13,150 nt of DNA, taken from assembly GCA_021802595.1 (NCBI GenBank), contig JAJZRT010000033.1, positions 1-13,150 of the forward strand, in the 5' to 3' direction. The position numbers and the translations under genes were made by a program. Below the pieces are notes generated by a model, which was not told the origin of the DNA, did no database searches, and worked only from the letters and a program-made list of their open reading frames with translations. Shown in pieces: positions 7,241-13,150 of this stretch (within the stretch, counting starts at the first letter, position 1; each line of letters opens with the position of its first letter). The stretch comes from Pseudomonadota bacterium (GTDB lineage: Bacteria > Pseudomonadota > Gammaproteobacteria > Burkholderiales > Thiobacillaceae).

Positions 7241-7330
7241 TTAGTCGATATTTAAGCGTCTGCTCAGCATCCCGGCTGGGTGTTGATCGGGGGCAAGCGC
7301 AGCAGCCATTCCCGCAGCGGGCCCCGCCCC

Positions 7331-7891
7331 CTATTTCTTCTTCCGGTAATACCCCACCAGTTCGGCCTGCGCCAGGATGTGTCCCTGCATCGCCTTTTCC
7401 AGCGCAGCCTTGGTCGCCGGCTGCAGAACCGGCAGCACGGTATCGAGCGCGTACAGCTTGTGAAAATAGCGATGGCGGCCAATGGGCGGACAGGGGCCGC
7501 CGTAGCCGGTGCGCTGCCAGTCGTTGAGGCCCTCGCGCGTGCCGGCCGGCAAGGCCGCAGGCGGCACGCCGGCCGCGAAGCCGGTGGTGGCGGGCGGGAT
7601 GTTGTACAGCACCCAGTGCACCCAGGTCATCTTCGGGGCGGCCGGGTCGGGGGCGTCGGGATCGTCGACGATCAGCGCCAGGCTCTTCGTCCCGGCCGGC
7701 ACGCCGGACCACGCCAGCGGCGGCGACTGGTCGCGGCCCTCGCAGGTGTGCAGGCTGGGGATGTCGGCGTTCGAGGCGAATGCGCTCGATGTCAGTTCCA
7801 TGTTCGTGCTCCTTTCCGCGGCATTGGCGATCCCGCCCGCCAGGGCGAGTGCGATGCCGGTTCCGATCAGCGTGCGTGCTGCATTCCGCAT
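7331..7891 (-). CDS. PEBP family (YbhB/YbcL-like) protein with signal peptide
   Basis: A 186-residue protein from ATG at 7891, supported by GAGGAAG five bases upstream. Residues 1-24 form a Sec signal peptide (hydrophobic ALALAGG, cleavage near ANA). The phosphatidylethanolamine-binding fold shows the ligand-pocket motif DDPDAPDP (76-83), TWVHWVLYNIP (89-99) and the second conserved motif GRHRYFHKLYALD (138-150). Cys50 and Cys134 could form a disulfide after export. Bacterial members bind small anionic ligands; their physiological role is poorly known. A second strong ribosome site inside the gene precedes Met31 (position 7801), where cytoplasmic YbhB-type proteins normally begin, so two forms may be made. 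It lies 181 nt downstream of the proton-ATPase gene on the same strand. Confidence 0.93.
   Translation of the reverse strand: MRNAARTLIGTGIALALAGGIANAAERSTNMELTSSAFASNADIPSLHTCEGRDQSPPLAWSGVPAGTKSLALIVDDPDAPDPAAPKMTWVHWVLYNIPPATTGFAAGVPPAALPAGTREGLNDWQRTGYGGPCPPIGRHRYFHKLYALDTVLPVLQPATKAALEKAMQGHILAQAELVGYYRKKK
7809..7814 (-). promoter_or_regulatory. Internal ribosome binding site for a cytoplasmic PEBP form
   Basis: On the minus strand AAGGAG lies 7 nt ahead of the in-frame ATG at 7801 (Met31 of the exported form). This is a better site than the one serving the signal-peptide start. Translation from here would yield a 156-residue protein without the signal peptide. Confidence 0.55.
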
Positions 7892-8072
7892 GCATGCTTC
7901 CTCTGTTCGGCTTGAAATATAGACCGCCTTGCGGACGGCGCGCGGGGCTGTCCTTCGACGTGCGAAGGGCGAACGGACCGGGATGGTCTGCGCCTGGGTG
8001 GAGTCGTCGATGGGTTTGGCACTGAGTACTCCATTCACCGTCCTGCCGAACCCCATTCCGATCATGTCCGGG

Positions 8073-10517
8073 TCAGGCGGCTGCCGGGACACGCCATTTG
8101 ATCAGCGCCACTTTCAGGGCGTCGTTCACGACCAGGCAGGCCACCAGCGCATACGCGAAAATCGCGAACGTCTGCCCCCACGGCAGCGGCCTCAGTCCGG
8201 GCAGGCCGACGAGCGTCAGGGCGGTGCCCGCGAGCGCCCCGCCGAGCAGGGACACGACAAAAGCCTTGCTGGGCATCGTCGCCCAGAACCATTTGCGCTC
8301 TCGCACCGACACGATGGAAAACACGCAGAAATACAGCAGCGTCAGGAAGCTGAAGGTATCGAGCGCGTTGGCGTCCGTGGCCAGGCCGAAGCGCGGCCAG
8401 CCGAACCACAACAGGAGGAGCGTTTCAGCCACCATCACTATGCCGAGGACCACGGACACCATGATGAAGCCGCCGATTGCCCACGTCTCCGGGTTCCTGG
8501 ATGGGCGAACGCGGTCGGTGGCCAGGGCGATCGTCGCGAAGTCCATGACGAAGACGAGCAGCAGCATCGCGAAGGCGGAGACGACGAACTGGCCGGTAGC
8601 CACGAAGGCGATGGACACGAAGGCCGCCTTCAGGATCGTGCGGCTGATCTTGTTGATGATCCAGGTCAGGATGCGCTGGTAGATCGTCCGCCCCTGCTCG
8701 ACCAGCGCCACGATGTTGGTGAGGCCCGGTTCGGTCAGGACGACGCTGGCCGCCCCCTTGGCGACGTCGGTCGCGCTGCTGACGGCGATGCCGACTTCGG
8801 CCTGGCGCAGCGCGGGGGCGTCGTTGACGCCGTCGCCGGTCATGCCGGTCACGTGGCCGGCAGCCTGCAGGTGCTGCACCACGATGTACTTGTCCTCGGG
8901 GTAGACCTCGGCGAAGCCGTCGGCGTCCGCCAGCAGGTCGACCGCCTCGTTGCCGGGCTGGGCGGCCGCCGCCTTGAGATCGGCCACACGCCGGATGTTG
9001 GGCAGGCCGACACCGTGCGCGATTTCGCGCGCGACGGCCACGGCATCGCCGGTGAGCATCTTCACCGCCACGCCGAGGTCGCGCAGGGTGGCGATGAGTT
9101 GCGCGGCGTCCGGACGCGGCGGGTCGACCAGGCTCACCAGACCGAGCAATGTGGGCGTGCCCGTTTCGGGACCGCGCGCGACCGCCAGGGTGCGGTAGCC
9201 CTTCGAGGCCGATTTGCTGGCCCGCGCCTCCAGCACCTCGATGTCCGGCGGCGGCATCCCGCAGGCAGTAGCGAGGGTGCGCACGGCGCCTTTCATCACG
9301 CGCAGCCGCTGGCCGTTCTGTTCGACCACGGCCTCGGTGTGCCGGGTCTGCGCATCGAACGGTGCGAAGGAGACGGGCGTGGCCGCGCCGACGCCGTCGA
9401 AGACGTGCCGCGCGTCGGCCGCGGCGAGAAAGGCCAGGTCGATCGGGTCCTGGTTGGCCGCCTGCGACGCCAGCGCGCCGGCGGACAGCACGTCGGCTTC
9501 CGTCGCCGTTCCCAGCGGGATCACGCCGGTGACGGCCAGCTGGTTGAGGGTGATCGTGCCGGTCTTGTCCACGCACAGCACGTCCATCGTCGCGGCATCC
9601 TCGGCGGCGCTGAGACGGGTGACGAGCACGCCGCGCTTCGCCAGTTCCTTCGAACCGAGCGCCATGCTGACCGTGAACATGACCGGCAGGGCGACCGGCA
9701 CCGCGCTCATCAGCAGTACGAGCAGCAGGGGCGCCATTTCGAGGAAGGGCACGCCGTGCATCAGCGACAGCACGAAGACCACGGCGAGCAGGCTGCTGAC
9801 GATCACGAAGAGCCCGCGCACCACCTTGGCCACCACGGCTTCGATGTGCAGCTGCGGACGCGCCCGCTGCACGAGTTCGGTGGTGCGGCCGAAGTAGGTC
9901 TGCGTGCCGGTCAGCATCACCACGCCGTTGCCTTCGCCATGGCGGACGACGGAGCCTGACGACAGCGCGTCGCCGGGGGCCTTGTCGACCTCCTGCGATT
10001 CGCCGGTGAGGGCCGACTGATCGACGCTCAGGGCGCCGTCGAGGAGCTTCACGTCGGCCGGGACGAGGTCGCCGGCACGCACGCGGACGATGTCGCCCGG
10101 CACCAGCTCACGGGCGGGAATCACCTGCCAGATGGCCTCGCGCAGGACGCGTGCATTGACCTGCAGGCGCTGCCGCAGGGTTTCGACCACGCCGGCCGCG
10201 CGGCGCTCCTGCAGGAAACCCAGCACGGCATTGACGACCAGCAGCGCGCTCACCACGGCGAGATCGGAATATTTCCCGAGCAGGGCCGACAAGGCCATGA
10301 TCAGTTCGAGCATCCACGCCGACACGCCCCAGAACTTGGCGAGAAACTGGCGGACCGGGTGAGACCTCCGTTCGGCCACCTCGTTGTAGCCGTGCGCCTG
10401 CCGGCGGACATTCACCTCGGCAGCGGTGAGCCCCGTGGCGGGATTCACGCCGAGCGCGGCAAGCGCATCGGGCAGCGAGGCGGTGGCGAGATCAGGTGTC
10501 TGGGCAGGCGCGGGCAT
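8073..10517 (-). CDS. P-type ATPase, type IIIA (proton-pump-like)
   Basis: An 814-residue cation pump with all P-type signatures. These are the actuator TGES (171-174), phosphorylation site DKTGT (Asp317), MLTGD (487-491) and hinge TGDGVNDAP (560-568). Helices are visible at about 66-80 (M1), 86-101 (M2), 235-255 (M3), 262-285 (M4, with PVALP), and six in the C-terminal half (about 625-805). In M6, Asp659 aligns with the proton-binding Asp of plant and fungal plasma-membrane proton pumps, and the following DRVRPS matches their DRVKPS. The N-terminal heavy-metal domains of type I pumps are absent, as is the long C-terminal autoinhibitory tail of plant pumps. It should export protons at the cost of ATP, supporting cytoplasmic pH control. 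No good ribosome site precedes the ATG. The universal stress gene lies 110 nt upstream and PEBP downstream, all on one strand, suggesting joint stress expression. Substrate is inferred from motifs. Confidence 0.93.
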   Translation of the reverse strand: MPAPAQTPDLATASLPDALAALGVNPATGLTAAEVNVRRQAHGYNEVAERRSHPVRQFLAKFWGVSAWMLELIMALSALLGKYSDLAVVSALLVVNAVLGFLQERRAAGVVETLRQRLQVNARVLREAIWQVIPARELVPGDIVRVRAGDLVPADVKLLDGALSVDQSALTGESQEVDKAPGDALSSGSVVRHGEGNGVVMLTGTQTYFGRTTELVQRARPQLHIEAVVAKVVRGLFVIVSSLLAVVFVLSLMHGVPFLEMAPLLLVLLMSAVPVALPVMFTVSMALGSKELAKRGVLVTRLSAAEDAATMDVLCVDKTGTITLNQLAVTGVIPLGTATEADVLSAGALASQAANQDPIDLAFLAAADARHVFDGVGAATPVSFAPFDAQTRHTEAVVEQNGQRLRVMKGAVRTLATACGMPPPDIEVLEARASKSASKGYRTLAVARGPETGTPTLLGLVSLVDPPRPDAAQLIATLRDLGVAVKMLTGDAVAVAREIAHGVGLPNIRRVADLKAAAAQPGNEAVDLLADADGFAEVYPEDKYIVVQHLQAAGHVTGMTGDGVNDAPALRQAEVGIAVSSATDVAKGAASVVLTEPGLTNIVALVEQGRTIYQRILTWIINKISRTILKAAFVSIAFVATGQFVVSAFAMLLLVFVMDFATIALATDRVRPSRNPETWAIGGFIMVSVVLGIVMVAETLLLLWFGWPRFGLATDANALDTFSFLTLLYFCVFSIVSVRERKWFWATMPSKAFVVSLLGGALAGTALTLVGLPGLRPLPWGQTFAIFAYALVACLVVNDALKVALIKWRVPAAA

Positions 10518-10627
10518 CGCACGGGCAGTCAGGGTTCTGGGTCGAAATCATGCGCGGCTCCGGGCGTGGCGCATGCCTGTTGCGCTGACCCGCCTGGGCG
10601 ACGTCCGTTCCCTGGCGCCGCGCCGCG

Positions 10628-11074
10628 TCACTTGCCGCGGATCAGCAATACCGGTTTGGTGGCGACGCGCACCACGCCCTCGGCCACGCTGCCGAGCAGC
10701 AGGTGGCTCAGCCCACGGCGTCCGTGGGTGCCGATGACGATCAGGTCGGCCGGCCAGGTATCGGCGTCGGTCGCGATCATTTCCGGGATGCGGTGGCCGA
10801 GCGTGTCGATCTCGATCAGCCCGGTCTCCGTCGCGACCCCGGCGGCGCTCGCCACCGACGCGGCCTTGTGGAGGATGGTCTGTCCCCCCTTGATCATGGC
10901 ATCCCAGATCTCGGACGGATTGGGAAATTCCGCGCTCAGGTTGAGATTGACGTTATCCACCACATGCACGATCCGCAGCTGGGCCTGCACTTCGCCCGCC
11001 AGCTTGATCGCTTCCTGCAATGCCAGTTCCGCGGTGTGGCTTCCATCCACGGCCACCAGGATACGTTTGAACAT
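10628..11074 (-). CDS. Universal stress protein (UspA family), ATP-binding type
   Basis: A single 148-residue Usp domain. It starts with the beta-strand and acidic residue [12 protein letters not shown] (Asp10) and ends with the nucleotide-binding motif G-x2-G-x9-G-S (Gly115, Gly118, Gly128, Ser129). That motif marks the ATP-binding subgroup rather than the UspA type that lacks it. The start is set by AAGGAGG six bases upstream of the ATG. It lies 110 nt upstream of the proton-ATPase gene on the same strand. Usp proteins promote survival under energy, acid and oxidative stress, and the pairing with a proton pump is consistent with that. No specific partner is known. Confidence 0.94.
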   Translation of the reverse strand: MFKRILVAVDGSHTAELALQEAIKLAGEVQAQLRIVHVVDNVNLNLSAEFPNPSEIWDAMIKGGQTILHKAASVASAAGVATETGLIEIDTLGHRIPEMIATDADTWPADLIVIGTHGRRGLSHLLLGSVAEGVVRVATKPVLLIRGK

Positions 11075-11153
11075 CGTGCCTCCTTGATCGGGTTTCTCTG
11101 TGCCATCCCATCCATTTCTTATCCAAGCATATGGCCGGGATGAACGCTACTGT

Positions 11154-11197
11154 GAAAACAAAGTCCCCCCGGCAGACCCGAAACGAAGTCGCCGGGG
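11154..11197 (-). terminator. Probable terminator after the YajG-like lipoprotein gene
   Basis: On the minus strand CCCCGGC (RC of 11191-11197) pairs perfectly with GCCGGGG (RC of 11167-11173) across a 17-nt loop, starting 8 nt after the lipoprotein stop codon. The tail GGACTTTGTTTTC is T-rich but interrupted, so it is a moderate candidate. It separates the lipoprotein gene from the usp gene. Confidence 0.45.
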
Positions 11198-11205
11198 TGA
11201 AGGCG

Positions 11206-11826
11206 TCATTTCGCAGCCGAAGGAGAGCCTGAGGCTGCGAGCAGGGCGGACACGAAGGCCGGATCATCGAACAGCATTTTCATGCCGTTTCCGAGCGCCT
11301 GCTCGAGCGCGAGTTTGGCATTATTGCCGCTCGCGAGTTGGGTGTTCGCTTCCTTGCCCTGGGCAATGATCTGCTTCGAGAATAGCAACTGTCCGCTCTT
11401 CGATTTCACGATGACCGACATGTTCAGGTCGGCCACGGCGTCGCCGGCAAAGAAGCCCATCTTGTGATCGTTGTAGAAGCGGGTCACGTCGGCGGTGACC
11501 CTGACCAGCGCTGCATCCGAGCCGAGCGGGAAGCCGCGTGCCTGGAGCTCCTTCTCGATGGCCTTGCGGACCGTTGCGGCCACATCCTCGGCGGCGGTGA
11601 TGGGTGCCATCTCCATGCCGTAGCCGTTCTTCTTGCTGCTGACCTTGCTCTTGTCCAGCCGCTGGTCGGCGACCTGCACGTTCACGGACACATTCTCGGC
11701 ACCTGCGACTTTGGCGACACCGGTTTGCTGGGTGTAATTGAGTTCGATCTGCTCGGTGGTAAGCGCGCAGCCCGACAGGCTGGCCACGGCCACGCAGCAT
11801 GCGAAGGCCAGTACTTTTGCTTGCAT
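11206..11826 (-). CDS. YajG-like putative lipoprotein
   Basis: A 206-residue protein with a lipoprotein signal ending in lipobox LSGC (Cys20). The mature part resembles the YajG family in layout. It has a strand VSVNVQVADQR (46-56) like YajG's VSINGADQR, an amphipathic helix with KAIEKELQARGF (88-99), then strands LVRVTADVTRFYND and ADLNMSVIVK. A helical C-terminus follows. YajG has no established function beyond being an envelope lipoprotein. The ribosome site GGGAG lies ten bases before the ATG. It is 69 nt downstream of the three-helix membrane protein gene on the same strand, so the two may form a transcription unit. Family assignment is by eye and only moderately certain; that it is a lipoprotein is much surer. 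Confidence 0.8.
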   Translation of the reverse strand: MQAKVLAFACCVAVASLSGCALTTEQIELNYTQQTGVAKVAGAENVSVNVQVADQRLDKSKVSSKKNGYGMEMAPITAAEDVAATVRKAIEKELQARGFPLGSDAALVRVTADVTRFYNDHKMGFFAGDAVADLNMSVIVKSKSGQLLFSKQIIAQGKEANTQLASGNNAKLALEQALGNGMKMLFDDPAFVSALLAASGSPSAAK

Positions 11827-11856
11827 TGTCTTGTTTCTCCCTGAGGTATGAACGAT

Positions 11857-11873
11857 GCTGAACCCTGTTCAGC
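11857..11873. other. Small stem-loop between the membrane-protein and lipoprotein genes
   Basis: GCTGAA (11857-11862) pairs with TTCAGC (11868-11873) over a five-base loop. It sits 31-47 nt before the lipoprotein start, in its leader if the two genes are co-transcribed. There is no T-run. It could tune mRNA stability, but this is speculative. Confidence 0.35.
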
Positions 11874-11895
11874 GTGGCCATTATGCTGGGACGGC

Positions 11896-12414
11896 TCAGA
11901 ATGGCCAAAGCTTGCAGATCACGCACAGGCTTTTGAGCGGTCCCCTGTTGTCGTTCAGAATGGCCAGCCCGGCGCCGACACAGTAGATGACGGCGAATGC
12001 CCCCGGCACGATGGGCAGGCCCATGAGCACGATGAGGCGCTCCCTGGGGACAGCGAGGCCCGTGACGCCCTGGAGCTGCCCAACCCGGTAAAGATGCTTG
12101 AAATACTGGGCTGCGGCAGCACACATGCTCGCAACGAGTGCGGTAATCGATATCCAGGCCAGCACGCCGCCCAGCATGTGATACGTCAGGGTATAAGTGC
12201 GGACAGGGGGGGCGGGAAGCGCATTGAAGATGCCGACGATCACCGAAAGACAGAAGGCGATCAGGGCGATGAGGAAATGGATGGTGGTGCGGTAGGGGTC
12301 GTAGCTTTTCTGGTTTGCGTCCTGGATGGCTTTCTGCACGATTCCCGCGAGGGCGCTGCTGACCCGTGCATCTTGTATGGCCGTTACGACCGTATCGTGG
12401 ATCCGGTTTGTCAT
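11896..12414 (-). CDS. Unrecognised membrane protein with three helices
   Basis: A 172-residue protein that I cannot place in a family. Residues 1-43 are soluble and amphipathic (about 44 residues, with QDARVSSALAGIVQKAIQDA suggesting a helix). Three hydrophobic segments follow at about 44-64, 79-103 and 127-153. The loop between helices 2 and 3 is basic (KHLYRVGQLQ, RER), so it probably faces the cytoplasm. The tail 154-172 has two cysteines (CVIC, residues 164 and 167) near the end. The start is supported by GGGAG eight bases upstream. Gene structure, ribosome site and membrane pattern make it a real gene. Co-transcription with the YajG-like lipoprotein is likely. A 7-bp dyad lies 39 nt upstream of the start. 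Confidence 0.82.
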   Translation of the reverse strand: MTNRIHDTVVTAIQDARVSSALAGIVQKAIQDANQKSYDPYRTTIHFLIALIAFCLSVIVGIFNALPAPPVRTYTLTYHMLGGVLAWISITALVASMCAAAAQYFKHLYRVGQLQGVTGLAVPRERLIVLMGLPIVPGAFAVIYCVGAGLAILNDNRGPLKSLCVICKLWPF

Positions 12415-12452
12415 GGGGTTCTCCCTGCGTGCGCTTCCTTGGTATAGCCAGT

Positions 12453-12475
12453 AATCGCCAGGATGGTGGGCGATT
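12453..12475. promoter_or_regulatory. 7-bp dyad, possible operator
   Basis: AATCGCC (12453-12459) and GGCGATT (12469-12475) are perfect inverted copies 9 nt apart, so the centres are about 16 bp apart. This spacing suits a dimeric regulator. It lies in the 201-nt region between the leftward membrane-protein gene and the rightward lipoprotein gene, closer to the former. No regulator gene for it is visible. Confidence 0.35.
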
Positions 12476-12538
12476 CCTGTTGCGACGCCGGATAATGCGG
12501 GGGCTGGCCGGGGCGGGAGAAAAATTTTTCAGTGCGGA

Positions 12539-12566
12539 GGAATAAACCGGGACGCGCCGGTGTTTA
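12539..12566 (+). promoter_or_regulatory. Candidate ECF-type promoter for the lipoprotein-sigma pair
   Basis: GGAATA (12539-12544) resembles the GGAA-type -35 box of many ECF sigma factors, and TGTTTA (12561-12566) stands 16 nt downstream where a -10 would lie. It is 50 nt before the lipoprotein ATG. ECF sigma factors often autoregulate, and one is encoded two genes on. A 12-bp A/T palindrome (12519-12530) lies just upstream. The exact -10 cannot be assigned by eye. Confidence 0.42.
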
Positions 12567-12615
12567 CGTCCCTGCAGGCCGACTGCGTTCCCTCCATTCA
12601 CGAAAAGGACCTCCC

Positions 12616-12993
12616 ATGAAAATCGCGCTGACCTCCACCCTGGCGGGCCTCGCCCTGCTCGCCGCCTGTGCCACGCCCTACGTCGCTGCGCCGGCGAACA
12701 CGCGATCGGGCGTGCTGACCGACTCCGCCGGCATGACGCTGTATGTGTTCGACAAGGATGCCGCCGGTGCCGGCAAGAGCGCCTGCAACGGCGATTGCGC
12801 GACGAACTGGCCGCCGCTGATGGCCGCCGCCGGCGACCAGGCGAGCGGCGACTACAGCATCGTCACCCGCGACGACGGCAGCCGGCAGTGGGCCTACAAG
12901 GGCAAGCCGCTGTATCGCTGGGCCAAGGACCAGAAGCCGGGCGATACCACTGGCGATGGCGTCAAGAACGTGTGGCATGCGGCCAGGCCCTAA
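12616..12993 (+). CDS. Small lipoprotein of the COG4315 / secreted-repeat type
   Basis: A 125-residue protein with a lipoprotein signal (LLAAC, Cys18). The mature part has the pattern of the COG4315 / Lipoprotein_15 repeat. It has a first unit with GMTLYVFDKD (39-48) and CNGDCATNWPPL (57-68, with Cys57 and Cys61 able to bridge), and a second unit with QWAYKGKPLYRWAKDQKPGDTTGD (91-114). Function of this family is unknown; members sit in the envelope. The start is ATG at 12616 with AAAGGA seven bases before it; the frame is open further upstream, but no lipobox would then fit. The 3' end overlaps the start of the ECF sigma gene by 17 nt, so the two are translationally linked. It may be part of, or a reporter target of, that sigma system. 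Confidence 0.9.
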   Translation: MKIALTSTLAGLALLAACATPYVAAPANTRSGVLTDSAGMTLYVFDKDAAGAGKSACNGDCATNWPPLMAAAGDQASGDYSIVTRDDGSRQWAYKGKPLYRWAKDQKPGDTTGDGVKNVWHAARP

Positions 12994-13150
12994 GCCGGAT
13001 CTGGTCGAGCATCTGCCCCGCCTGCGCCGCTACGCCCGGGCGCTGACGGGCGATGCCGCGCGCGCCGACGACCTGGTGCAGGACACGCTCGAGCGCGCGC
13101 TGGGCAAGCTCGACCTGTGGCAGCCGGGCAGCGATCTGCGCGCCTGGCTG
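12977..13150 (+). CDS. ECF-family RNA polymerase sigma factor, N-terminal part
   Basis: Fifty-eight codons are visible before the window ends. The N-terminal region 2 of an ECF sigma factor is clear. LPRLRRYARALTGD (13-26) and ADDLVQDTLERAL (30-42) form the region 2.1-2.2 core-binding helices, followed by DLRAWL (53-58) leading into the -10 recognition part. ATG at 12977 lies inside the end of the lipoprotein gene in another frame (17-nt overlap), with no strong ribosome site, so translation is probably coupled to that gene. An anti-sigma factor would be expected downstream, outside the window. The stimulus is unknown. Confidence 0.92.
   Translation, partial: MRPGPKPDLVEHLPRLRRYARALTGDAARADDLVQDTLERALGKLDLWQPGSDLRAWL

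Noticed and set aside
7147..7527. Plus-strand frame with RQAHHER and RPELVEG peptides
   Set aside because: These peptides are the familiar mistranslation of interspersed palindromic repeats; the frame then runs antisense to the PEBP gene.
7929..9959. A 676-codon plus-strand frame opposite the P-type ATPase
   Set aside because: Antisense to a complete ATPase with all signature motifs; low-complexity His/Asp/Arg/Gly composition and no domain.

Overview
The window is GC-rich and densely coded, and it looks like a proteobacterial chromosome, most likely betaproteobacterial. The clues are a two-zinc-motif thioredoxin of the TrxC type, CbpA with CbpM, and an interspersed REP-like palindrome whose shadow translations (RQAHHER, RPELVEG) are familiar from many beta- and gammaproteobacterial genomes. 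I cannot name a species. No rRNA, tRNA, CRISPR array, integrase or transposase is visible.

Left part (1-5597, minus strand): a compact protein-quality-control operon reads leftwards from a good sigma-32-type promoter (-35 CTTGAA and -10 ACCCAT, 15 nt apart, at 5571-5597). Its genes are cbpA (J-domain co-chaperone), cbpM (its modulator), an HtpX-like M48 membrane protease, an FtsH-type AAA+ membrane protease and trxC. Gaps are 3, 4, 15 and 32 nt. After a 212-nt gap comes a patatin-like phospholipase lipoprotein cut by the window edge. Reading the other way from the same intergenic region are a DsrC/TusE-family protein that has lost every cysteine, and a small heat-shock protein (Hsp20) closed by a strong terminator. 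Together these genes cover holdases, J-protein co-chaperones, two membrane proteases and a disulfide reductase.

Middle (6839-7330): gene-free sequence with several inverted repeats and a 110-bp nested palindromic element at 7131-7240. The element has perfect 17-bp terminal inverted repeats and possible TTAG direct repeats at its borders.

Right-centre (7331-12414, minus strand): an envelope and ion stress set. It holds a PEBP/YbhB-like protein with both an exported and a likely cytoplasmic start, a P-type (IIIA, proton-pump-like) ATPase, a single-domain universal stress protein, a YajG-like lipoprotein and an unrecognised three-helix membrane protein.

Right end (12539-13150, plus strand): a small COG4315-type lipoprotein whose 3' end overlaps the start of an ECF sigma factor that runs off the window. 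A GGAATA/TGTTTA promoter-like pair ahead of the lipoprotein suggests autoregulation.

The most unusual items are the cysteine-free DsrC homologue beside Hsp20, the FtsH/M48/CbpAM/TrxC operon under one heat-shock-type promoter, the dual-start PEBP and the palindromic element. The gene content resembles in spirit the transmissible heat-resistance islands (LHR/tLST/TLPQC), but ClpG/ClpK, YfdX and HdeD are not in view.
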